Shown piece by piece: positions 9,901 through 18,370 of a stretch of 64,000 nt of DNA (the first letter of the stretch is position 1; every line of letters begins with the position of its first letter). Under the pieces are notes generated by a model, which saw only the letters and a list, made by a program, of their open reading frames with translations, was not told where the DNA came from and did no database searches. The stretch is taken from assembly GCF_000015865.1 (NCBI RefSeq), contig NC_009012.1, positions 2,287,081 to 2,351,080 of the forward strand. The letters are read 5' to 3'. The translations under genes were made by a program, and so were the position numbers. This DNA is from Acetivibrio thermocellus ATCC 27405. GTDB taxonomy: Bacteria; Bacillota; Clostridia; Acetivibrionales; Acetivibrionaceae.

Positions 9901-10434
9901 TTAAGCAACACTTTTGTCAATGACAATAATATCAATCGGTTTATAGTTACTGAGAAAAACCTCAAAAGGTACATATTCGTCTTTATTTTCATCTTCATCC
10001 TCCGGGCAACTACCATTCCATTTGTAAATAGGACATATTTCAATATATATTTTATTTTGAACATTATAAATAAAGGTTTCAATACCTATATGTGTTGGAG
10101 TTGACCAAAGAATAAAGTCTTCTCCTGGATCAGTAAGACTTGAGTCGTTAGTTGTCCACAATTTATTATAATAAATATTATGGTAATACCCTATTCCTTT
10201 ATCTAAATATTTGTTTTGAATTTGTAACTTAAAATTCAACGCTTCTTCTAGCATATTTTTTAGCGATATTATTGCTTCTGCCGCAAAATCGTTAACATAT
10301 AAGTCATACTCCATTTGTTCTCTAAAATATTTTACTGATATAATATCAAATGAACCCACATCCTCTTTTTGGCACGGTAAGTATATTTTAATAGCTTGTG
10401 TTTTTGAGATCTCTAATTCAACTAAGTTCATCAT
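9901..10434 (-). CDS. Hypothetical protein, probable immunity protein of toxin A
   Basis: A 177-residue acidic cytoplasmic protein with no signal peptide or membrane helix and no family I recognise. It begins with two adjacent ATG codons after an AAGGGTG site. The middle has a helical, hydrophobic stretch (residues 50-72) and the C-terminus is acidic (CPEDEDENKDEY). It lies directly downstream of the C-terminal toxin domain of the pseudogene at 10535-12001. That is the usual place for the cognate immunity gene of a polymorphic toxin. The role is inferred from position alone. Confidence 0.55.
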   Translation of the reverse strand: MMNLVELEISKTQAIKIYLPCQKEDVGSFDIISVKYFREQMEYDLYVNDFAAEAIISLKNMLEEALNFKLQIQNKYLDKGIGYYHNIYYNKLWTTNDSSLTDPGEDFILWSTPTHIGIETFIYNVQNKIYIEICPIYKWNGSCPEDEDENKDEYVPFEVFLSNYKPIDIIVIDKSVA

Positions 10435-10534
10435 CTTTTAATCACCCTTTATTTTATTTATATTTAACTAATCACTAATCAGATATTTTTTTGGTCATTA
10501 TTTTACAAAATTATCACTTAATAGCAAAATATAT

Positions 10535-12001
10535 TTAATAAATTTGATTTTGCTGATACTTTTTTATTATATCAATTGCCTTACTAGTTAATTTAGGCTT
10601 TTTAGCCACCTCTTTAACATATCATGCCTTTATCAGAGCACTTTTCATTTTATCACTTAAAGGTTCAATACCTGAAGCATCTTTCTTCCAAGGTCTAACA
10701 TGACCATGGTATTTTTCGCCATCCGTACGATCTAATACAACAAAATCTCCATTTACATCAATCCCAACCCTTCTAGGACTTCTACCAATTTTAACCTCAA
10801 CAGAATTATCCAACGCAAATTGACCGTCTATTGGTCTTCTACTTTTTACTTTATTATCAACTCTTCCATGATAATCTGCATCCTCGTATATTCCATTTTC
10901 ATAAATATATATACTATTTTCAGGTTTATAGTTGTTTGCATTATGCACCAATACACCAATATGTGCAACATGATAAGTATAAAAATCATCCACTTTGAAG
11001 TTGTAAACCTTTACAGGCTTATCTGTTATTTCAAGCTTTTTACCTTCCAATACTAAAACATTACCTCTTGAATCAACCAACCTGTCTCCTATCTGCAGTT
11101 TTCCCGCTTCAACAAAACCCACATCTTTTACATAAAACGGATGCTCAAAGGTTGTCTTGATTACCTCTCCATTGATTGTCAAATGCAAAAGCTCCGTCGT
11201 CTCTCTCACATATGTCTCAAGCACTGTCTTTTCCGCTACTTCAAAAGTCTCCGGATTCGTCGCAATTACCTTGTCTCCTGCCTTGATATTCTCTATCGCA
11301 ACGAAGCCTGTCGCAGTCAATATCAGCGTACCTGCAACAAAGCACTTCATTGTCGATGCCGCTCCCGCAGTGAAAACAGCAAGCGCGTTTATAGCAATCT
11401 GGAATCTGTTGTAAAGCGCGTTGGAATGCAGCTTCCGGTTAAATTCAACCAATGCGTTGGATGGATCAAACAACGATATTCCCATTGCCAGCATGTCAAA
11501 TCCATCCATACCAAACGATAGTGCTGCAGTTACTTTTGACGTAATTTTTATCGCTTTCCCCAGTGTGCTCAAGCATTGGATGCCTTTCCCTGCTAGAGCT
11601 CCCAAAGCACCCAGCCCGGCACATGCGGCTCCTGTCACCGCTCCGGAAACCGCTCCGCTTAAAGCGCCATCCGCAAATCCTTCTAAAAATGAACCTCCAT
11701 TTACCGCCGCAGCTATTCCTCCGACCGCTCCTCCTATCAATCCTCCGGCCAATGCTCCCCAGAATGCTCCTGCCAGTACGACTCCCAATATACCGCCTGT
11801 CAACGCTGCCGCTATCCCCAGCCCGGTAATAATTACTGCGGCAGCCACTATCTTGGCAATGGATTTCCAATTCTCTTTACACCACTCGGCGACCGATTTG
11901 AATCCGTCCTTGAATTTTTCCCAGCCGCTTTTTTCACTTTCCGGTTTTAAGTAATAGTACTCTTTGTAGAAATTCTCTTTCCGTTTTACCGATAACCGAA
12001 G
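10535..12001 (-). pseudogene. HINT-domain polymorphic toxin A, start-less cassette with premature stop
   Basis: The frame is open from 12001, just after a stop codon, to 10622, but it has no ATG and no ribosome-binding site. It begins in the middle of the toxin scaffold (ENFYKEYYYLKPES), so the type VII-like N-terminal domain is missing. Then come a glycine-rich membrane segment (AGGLIGGAVGGIAAA), a HINT autoprocessing domain (start CFVAGTLI, middle TTFEHPFYV, end VLVHNAN) and a toxin domain with HGHVRPWKK. A TGA at 10622-10624 ends it, but the frame reads on as YVKEVAKKPKLTSKAIDII to 10535, so this stop may have arisen by mutation. Best viewed as a stored or decaying cassette. A GTG at 11846-11848 is possible but has no convincing ribosome-binding site. 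Confidence 0.7.
10935..11987 (-). repeat. Long direct repeat, copy A (partner at 13472-14517)
   Basis: This stretch encodes the scaffold and HINT domain of toxin A. It aligns to 13472-14517 with only scattered substitutions. The two copies differ in length by exactly seven bases, owing to one deletion in copy B near 14200. Similarity stops at the HINT/toxin junction and near the residues KRE(E)NFYK. Such near identity suggests recent duplication or gene conversion. Confidence 0.8.
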
Positions 12002-12004
12002 TCA

Positions 12005-12276
12005 CTTCACCGGTTTATCCCTGGTTAGTGTCTGTACAAGCTGTTTAAATCCGTCATACTTATTTAAAGTCACTGATTTGGTCTCAATGTTCCCCACAAG
12101 TACATAAAGTTCATATTCCCTAGTCTAATCTGTGTCAGGCACAAGTGTATCCATACTGCTGCTTATTTGGTTTCCATTTGGGGCATAGGTATAACAGGTT
12201 ACTCTCGTTTATATTGTCTGAAAATGTTTCTTTTCCCTCGGTAAGAAGCCAGTTGTTTCGTCGTACTCAAATGTAA
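12005..12276 (-). pseudogene. RHS/YD-repeat protein remnant
   Basis: Read on the minus strand, this segment gives YAPNGNQISSS and KYDGFKQLVQT, typical of RHS/YD repeats, but with two in-frame stops (TAA and TAG) and a final TGA at 12002-12004. It is in the same frame as the toxin A cassette immediately downstream. It looks like a recombination scar where the toxin cassette was joined to an RHS gene fragment. Confidence 0.7.
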
Positions 12277-12278
12277 AT

Positions 12279-13094
12279 TTATAAATCACAAATTTGAAAC
12301 ATTTCAATTCTGGATTTATCAACATCTGATTTACTACTGCTTAATGTTATAAGAAAAGGATTACCAAGTTTGTCTAATATCTTTCCTTTCAGAAATATGT
12401 AATCTTCTTCTGGATACATCACTGTATTACCATTATTATACATTATTTTTACCGCATTTTCATTTACCATAGCAAGTATTCCCTTTCTATAGTCAATATC
12501 AAGAAAATCTATAGAGATATTATTAAAAACATGTTTGCTTTGGTTTTTATAGTTAATAATGTTTATATTATGATTATCATAATCTACAATTGCTATACTC
12601 CCATCTGAAAGCATCTTGAAAGTTTTATGTTTTCTTGCTTCCTGTAAAAACTTGTATAACTCAGTATATTTAATTGCAATTTCCTCATCTCTGATCTTTT
12701 TTATTGATTTTTTACTTACACAAATGCTATAAAACTCATTATTATACGTTGTCAAAATTAAGCCATTATCATTCCATTCATATAAAGTTGAAAAAACCAA
12801 ATTCTCCAATCCATTTGTGAGATGAATCACACTGTATTCATAGCTTCTAATATTAACATATACAATACATTCGTTGTCTGGGCAAAATAGTAATATCTCT
12901 TCATTAGAATTATTAAAAAAGGAAGAATATATAGTTATTCCATCAAAAATTGCTAACCTTTTTATTAAATTAAGATCGCTGTCAAGTATCAATAGACCAA
13001 CGTAATTATCATTAATAATTATTTTATCTGATACAGTTTGAAAAAAATATACATCATTATCTCTCTGCACAAATTCTTTAATTTTTACAAGCAT
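12279..13094 (-). CDS. Hypothetical beta-rich protein, possible immunity protein of toxin B
   Basis: A 271-residue soluble protein with no signal peptide. It is built of short beta-like repeats around aromatic and hydrophobic residues (VGLLILDSDLNLIKRLAIF, GSIAIVDYDNHNINIIN), suggesting a propeller-like fold. I do not recognise a named family. It starts at an ATG after AGAGGTG, 80 bases downstream of toxin B, in the immunity position. It is larger than most nuclease immunity proteins, so another function is possible. Confidence 0.55.
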   Translation of the reverse strand: MLVKIKEFVQRDNDVYFFQTVSDKIIINDNYVGLLILDSDLNLIKRLAIFDGITIYSSFFNNSNEEILLFCPDNECIVYVNIRSYEYSVIHLTNGLENLVFSTLYEWNDNGLILTTYNNEFYSICVSKKSIKKIRDEEIAIKYTELYKFLQEARKHKTFKMLSDGSIAIVDYDNHNINIINYKNQSKHVFNNISIDFLDIDYRKGILAMVNENAVKIMYNNGNTVMYPEEDYIFLKGKILDKLGNPFLITLSSSKSDVDKSRIEMFQICDL

Positions 13095-13173
13095 ACAAAC
13101 GCACCTCTAAAATACGTAGTTCTATGATAGAAAAGTATTATGCATCAATACCTTTCTACTACAAATTAAATTA

Positions 13174-14804
13174 CTACTTTATTTTAATTTTCTTCATCGG
13201 ATCTGCTGTTCCCGGTATCAATTCTCCAGTTAGTGGATTAGCTTCACCAATATGGTTTCCTCTCTTATCAAACACCTCTAAATGAGCCGCTTCTCCTGTA
13301 TGGAAAGTATCACGGTAATAATATTTATCCCCTTTTTTGTAAACTTGAGCACCTTTAACTTTAATATTAGTTTTTTGGTACTCCTTACTGTTCAATACTG
13401 TCTCCTTATCTAAAGGTACACGATTATCTTTTATATAGTCGGGGATATTACTACTCATTCCCTTACTATAATTTGCATTATGTACCAATATTCCATTATT
13501 GCCGACATGATAAGTATGAAAATCATCAACCTTGAAGTTATAAACCTTGGCAGGTTCATCTGTAATTTCAAGCTTTTTCTCTTCCACCACCAAAACATTG
13601 CCTTTTGAATCTAGCAGCTTATCTCCTACTTGCAATTCTTTAGCTTCAACAAAACCCACATCTTTAACATAAAACGGATGCTCAAAGGTTGTCTTGATTA
13701 CCTCTCCATTGATTGTCAAATGCAAAAGCTCCGTTGTCTCTCTCACATATGTCTCAAGCACTGTCTTCTCGGCTACTTCAAAAGTCTCCAGATTCGTCGC
13801 AATTACCTTGTCTCCTGCCTTGATATTCTCTATTGCAACCAAGCCTGCCACAGTCAATATCAGCGTGCCTGCAACAAAGCACTTCATTGTAGATGCCGCC
13901 CCGGCACTGAAAACAGCCAGCGCGTTTACAGCAATCTGGAATCCGTTGTAAAGTGCACTGGAATGCAGCTTCCGATTAAATTCAACCAATGCGTTGGATG
14001 GATCAAACAATGATACTCCCATTGCCAGCATGTCAAATCCATCCATACCAAAAGAAAGTGCTGCCATAACCTTTGATGTAACATTTATCGCTTTTCCCAC
14101 TGTGCTCATACATTGGATGCTTTTCCCTGCTAGAGCTCCCAAAGCACCAAGCCCGGCACATGCCGCTCCTGTCACCGCTCCGGAAATTGCTCCGCTTAAT
14201 GCCCCAATCCTACCAAAAACGAACCTCCATTTATCGCAGCGGCTATTCCTCCAACCGCTCCTCCTATCAATCCTCCGGCCAATGCTCCCCAGAATGCTCC
14301 CGCCAGTATGACTCCCAATACTCCTCCTGTCAAAGCCGCCGCTATCCCCAACCCGGTAATAACTACTGCGGCAGCCACTATCTTGGCAATGGATTTCCAA
14401 TTCTCTTTACACCACTCCGCAACCGACTTTAAGCCGTCCTTGATTTTTTCCCAGCCGCTTTTCTCGCTTTCCGGTTTTAAATAATAATATTCTTTGTAAA
14501 AATTTTCTTCCCGTTTATTGATAAGCTCAGCAACTTCTTCATCGATACGTACTACTTCCGATATAAACTTCTCGCTTTCACTGCAGAATTTCTCAAGTGA
14601 ATCAATTTTTCTATCCTGAGTCTGGGAAGATGCCTGTATGGAACTTATTACTTCATCCAAATTGCATACACTTCTGTTGATATTGAGCGTTTTCCTTTTT
14701 AATGCTGATAACTCCGACTTGTAATCCACCACAGATTTCTTGACTTCTTTTATCAATCCGGGCATTTGGTTGATTTTCCCGGCATATAACGTTATAGTTG
14801 CCAT
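13174..14804 (-). pseudogene. HINT-domain polymorphic toxin B (type VII-like N-terminus, colicin E3-like C-terminus), frameshifted
   Basis: The gene starts at 14804 (ATG after CAGGTG). Residues 1-115 form a helical N-terminal domain similar in layout to LXG/WXG type VII effectors. A glycine-rich membrane segment follows, then a HINT domain (CFVAGTLI to ILVHNAN). The C-terminal 90 residues (YYYRDTFHTGEAAHLEVFDK, NHIGEANPLTGELIPGTAD) resemble the colicin E3/cloacin 16S rRNA-cleaving nuclease fold. Compared with copy A, seven bases are missing near 14200. The N-terminal frame therefore ends at 14196 and the rest continues in another frame. As it stands the toxin cannot be made whole without frameshifting. 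Confidence 0.8.
13472..14517 (-). repeat. Long direct repeat, copy B (partner at 10935-11987)
   Basis: Second copy of the toxin scaffold and HINT coding region, in the same orientation as copy A and offset by 2530-2537 bases. Only one indel, a seven-base loss near 14200, separates the copies. The flanking toxin domains are unrelated. Confidence 0.8.
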
Positions 14805-15048
14805 TTTATCACCTGCCGTTTTGGGTAACTATACAGATATTACCGGGATTTTTCGGTTTGGGATTATTTTTCACGATAAACAATTCTATAAAATCCTTTT
14901 ATTGTTAATATAATATTATCTCCTTGGAAAAAAATCAAGATTGGAGTTATAAAAGTATTGACCCGTATCCAAATTTCACTCGCTTTTCAAAATAAATTCG
15001 TAAATCAAACAAAATAACAATAATAAAATTTCGTATTTGATTTAGTTG
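14805..15048. other. Intergenic region upstream of toxin B
   Basis: AT-rich sequence holding the toxin B leader. No promoter stands out clearly, and no gene is supported. Confidence 0.5.
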
Positions 15049-15097
15049 AATAAAAAAGAGGCCTGAAACGCTCAACACAACAGTCTTCAGGCCTCTT
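15049..15097 (-). terminator. Intrinsic terminator after the S41 protease gene
   Basis: AAGAGGCCTGAA (15056-15067) pairs perfectly with TTCAGGCCTCTT (15086-15097), and the minus strand continues with a T run. It ends the transcript of the protease gene at 15187. Confidence 0.92.
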
Positions 15098-15186
15098 GTA
15101 TTATCTTTGACTGTCAAAAAGGGTGCCATACAGTTAATAAAACTGTATATCTCGTTTAAGGTAGTTGCGATAGTTCCGCATTCATA

Positions 15187-16704
15187 CTAATTTTCAAGCA
15201 GTTCCACCGCCTTTTCATACTGTTTGTCTCTGTTCTTTACAAGAAGCAATTCATCCAATTTGTCATTCAGCGCCTGCTGTGTGGCAAAGTCCAAAACTCC
15301 GTAAGAATACAATCCGCAGTCTCTCTGAAACTCTGCCACCGCCTTGACGGTCTTTTCATCCATTAAATTGTCCGGAGTGTCAACATCATACCCCAGTGCC
15401 GATAAAATTTTTTCCGCATTCAGGACATCCTCACTTTGAGCATTTAAAGAAGGTTTTGTCACCTTGCGAAGTTTTTCCACACCTTCAAGGATTTTATATT
15501 TTCCCTCCGGTTCATTTTCAACATAAACGTCGGGCTCAAGACCTACTCCGTCTATCATCCTTCCGTTGGGGGTATAATATTCCCCGGTTGTTATTTTCAC
15601 CCATCCGATTATTTCTTCATCGGAAGGATAGATGCCGTGTTTTTCCAATAAATCGTATCCGTTCACAAATGTTTCTCCGGTTTCTTTCCGATATTTTTCC
15701 ACCGCCTCCGGAGTCAGTATGGGATAAAGATTCTGGACTTTTCCCTTTCCAAAGGTTGTTGTACCAACCAAAATACCCGAACCTGTATCCTGTATCGCTC
15801 CCGCCAATATTTCCGAAGCGCTTGCGCTGTTTTCGTTCACCAATACCACAAGTTTATATTTTAATTCCTCCAAATAGGAATAATACTCTTCATCCTTTTG
15901 GGATTCCGATTTAAAATCCAGCTTTGTAATAAGGCCTTTTTTTACAAACTTCCTGGCAATTGAAACCGCCTGGCCCACATCTCCGCCCGGATTGTCCCGT
16001 AAATCAAGAATTATCTTTTTTATATTGTTTTTATCCATTTGTTTCAAGGCTTCTTCCATAGCCTTGCTTGCATTGGAATTGAACGATTCCAGCTTTATAT
16101 AACCTATATCGCCTTCTATCTTATGGGTGACAGGATTTATAATTATCTGCCTTCTTGTAACTTCCAGCTCTATTACCCCGTCTGTTCCGTTTCTTAACAC
16201 ACCGATTACAACTTTCGTACCCGACGGTCCCTTTATGAGCCCGGCCACTTCTTCCAAAGAAAGGTTCTCAACGCTTTTACCGTCAACCTGGGCTATAACA
16301 TCGCCTTTTTTTATCCCTGCTTCCTCCGCCGGTGAGGACGGATACACCTTGTCTATCACTATTTTACCGTCAACTTCCGACATTACCACACCTATTCCCG
16401 TGTAAGAGCCGTTTATATCGGTAAAAAAGTCTTGCGACTCTTCCACAGTGTAATAGACGGTGTAAGAATCCATTGTGCTGAATATGCCTTTCAGCGCGCC
16501 TTCCAGCATTTGCTTTTCGGTTATTTCACCTTTGTATTTGTCTTGCGCCATGTCCATCATGCTTTTGAAATAGTCGGAAAACAAAATTTCCTTTTCTTGC
16601 GTCGTGGCTTCCTCGGCACAGGCAATTCCCGGGCCCGTTATTAAAATACAAAAAACAGCCAAAGATAACAGTATCCGTTTTAATGATTTACCCGTCACAT
16701 CCAT
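15187..16704 (-). CDS. C-terminal processing peptidase, S41 family, with peptidoglycan-binding domain
   Basis: A 505-residue exported serine protease of the CtpA/CtpB type. A signal peptide (about 1-30, LSLAVFCILITGPGIACA) is followed by a PDZ domain (about 95-180) and the S41 catalytic domain (about 195-370). The putative catalytic serine is Ser295 in NSASASE and the lysine is Lys320 in FGKGKVQ, with the 25-residue spacing of the family. Residues 415-490 form a peptidoglycan-binding repeat (KILSALGYDVD, VAEFQRDCGL). It probably trims cell-wall or sporulation proteins outside the membrane. Two SLH genes lie upstream, about 75 bases away. Confidence 0.92.
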   Translation of the reverse strand: MDVTGKSLKRILLSLAVFCILITGPGIACAEEATTQEKEILFSDYFKSMMDMAQDKYKGEITEKQMLEGALKGIFSTMDSYTVYYTVEESQDFFTDINGSYTGIGVVMSEVDGKIVIDKVYPSSPAEEAGIKKGDVIAQVDGKSVENLSLEEVAGLIKGPSGTKVVIGVLRNGTDGVIELEVTRRQIIINPVTHKIEGDIGYIKLESFNSNASKAMEEALKQMDKNNIKKIILDLRDNPGGDVGQAVSIARKFVKKGLITKLDFKSESQKDEEYYSYLEELKYKLVVLVNENSASASEILAGAIQDTGSGILVGTTTFGKGKVQNLYPILTPEAVEKYRKETGETFVNGYDLLEKHGIYPSDEEIIGWVKITTGEYYTPNGRMIDGVGLEPDVYVENEPEGKYKILEGVEKLRKVTKPSLNAQSEDVLNAEKILSALGYDVDTPDNLMDEKTVKAVAEFQRDCGLYSYGVLDFATQQALNDKLDELLLVKNRDKQYEKAVELLEN

Positions 16705-16777
16705 TCCCCTTTTCCTTGATGCTATTTACAAGCACTTAATTAATTTTAATATTAATTAATTTTAATAAATATACTTA

Positions 16778-18343
16778 TTAATAATTTACTATTCTCTCCC
16801 TGTAATCCTTTCTTAAATCATTTCTCATATAGTCAATAAAATTATTGATAATTACCGCCGCCCTGGCCTTGGTAAGATACTCGTTGGGTCTCAGATAACC
16901 CTTGTCGTCACCCATCACAAGACCGATTCTATGGGCAACATAAACCGGACCTTTCGCATATCTCGGTATGTCGTCGCTGTCCCTGAACACCGTTACCGCT
17001 CCGTTTGAAGGAGCAAGTCCTTCAAGACCTAAAGCTTTTACCAATATGGTAATGGCATCCGCCGTGGTAAGATAATCATCCGGTGCAAAAGTTCCGTCCC
17101 CTCTTCCGCTTATCATTCCCCTTTTATACGCATTGTTTATGCTTTCAAAATATTTGCTTCCTGTTGGCACGTCGATAAAAGGGGAAGTTATCTCTTCTTT
17201 GGTATTGGAAGTCTTTTTCGTGGTTCTTGACTCAACAAGCAGCGGATCTTTCGGAACTTCGCCCGCGGCCAGCACAATGGCTTCGGTAAACTCGGCTCTC
17301 GTCATGACTTCCTGGGGGTTGAAACCGGACGGATTTTCTTTGAAGATTTCCAGGCTGTACAGCGCCTTGATATCATTTTCAGCCCAATGTCCTCTCAGGT
17401 GACTCAGTTCCGGCACCAAAAGTCTTCGGCTGGTGGGAAAGCTTTCAATCATAAGGCTTCCTTTTGTCTCAACCATTCTGTCGGTGGATACTCCCTGATG
17501 GTCAAACTCGGGAAGTTTTGCCGTATACTGAAGTATGCTGTTGTTGTACTGACTCTCTACAAAACCTCCTTCAAAGCTTATAACATCCGGTTTGTTTTCA
17601 ACATAGTCAATTTTTTTGGTTGTTGTGGACGAAATGCTTACAGTTGCAGTTCCGCCCCAGCGGTCCAGTACTTCACCGCTTCTTTTCTGACTTTCTATTA
17701 CATAATTTAAAACCTGGGCTTCAACGGTTCCCCAAATCTGATTGTATCCATAATAATCTCCCGATATTTCAACGGTAACTTCCCCGCTGTTTGCACCGGT
17801 GCCGGTCCGGTATGTCTTTTTCCCCCACAGATTCCCGGCAAAATAATCCACCGCCGGTTTTTTGTCTTTTATATTGGTCTTTGTAAAATCATAATTTTCC
17901 AGGGTGTAAGTGGTGGAACCGATTCTCACCACTTCGGTGCATCTTCCGCCAAATCCCGTTTCTTCAATTACCTGGCCGTTTTCCTTTTCGGTAAGAGTTG
18001 TGGTATATGACAGAACTCTTGTCAGTGTGGCGTCTTTTTCAAGATTCCTGAGGTTGTATGTGTAATTTGCCGTAATCACATTTTTTCCTGTTGTTTTGTC
18101 CTGCCTCAACGTTTTTCTTATGGTCAGAGTTCCTTCAAATACTATGGGTTCACCGGTTATAAAGCACACCTCTTTATACTCGAACGATGTCTTTCCCGGT
18201 GCTTCCCCGCTGGAGATGCCTCCTTCGTATCCGCTGTCCCCTTCTCTTGCATATACACGGAAAACACCTGTTACAAGAACAATTATAAATGTTGCCGTGA
18301 TAAATGCCAATCCCCTTTTTAATGACAACTTTCTTTTTATCAT
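16778..18343 (-). CDS. S-layer homology domain protein
   Basis: A 521-residue surface protein. I use the ATG at 18343, preceded by GGAGG, rather than the open frame five codons longer. A signal peptide spans about residues 1-33. Residues 40-320 are a beta-rich region with no family I recognise. Three C-terminal SLH repeats follow (GHWAENDIKALYSLEIF..., KYFESINNAYKRGMISGRGDG, GPVYVAHRIGLVMGDDKGYL), which anchor proteins to pyruvylated wall polymers. Only 27 bases separate it from the larger SLH gene upstream, so the two are likely co-transcribed. Confidence 0.88.
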   Translation of the reverse strand: MIKRKLSLKRGLAFITATFIIVLVTGVFRVYAREGDSGYEGGISSGEAPGKTSFEYKEVCFITGEPIVFEGTLTIRKTLRQDKTTGKNVITANYTYNLRNLEKDATLTRVLSYTTTLTEKENGQVIEETGFGGRCTEVVRIGSTTYTLENYDFTKTNIKDKKPAVDYFAGNLWGKKTYRTGTGANSGEVTVEISGDYYGYNQIWGTVEAQVLNYVIESQKRSGEVLDRWGGTATVSISSTTTKKIDYVENKPDVISFEGGFVESQYNNSILQYTAKLPEFDHQGVSTDRMVETKGSLMIESFPTSRRLLVPELSHLRGHWAENDIKALYSLEIFKENPSGFNPQEVMTRAEFTEAIVLAAGEVPKDPLLVESRTTKKTSNTKEEITSPFIDVPTGSKYFESINNAYKRGMISGRGDGTFAPDDYLTTADAITILVKALGLEGLAPSNGAVTVFRDSDDIPRYAKGPVYVAHRIGLVMGDDKGYLRPNEYLTKARAAVIINNFIDYMRNDLRKDYRERIVNY

Positions 18344-18370
18344 ATGTTTCGCCTCCAAAAGCCGGAAATA

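Noticed and set aside
10820-14432. Several plus-strand open frames of 70-180 codons across the toxin genes
   Set aside because: They are antisense to the scaffold/HINT repeats, appear in both copies at equal offsets, and show proline/serine-rich compositions typical of shadows.
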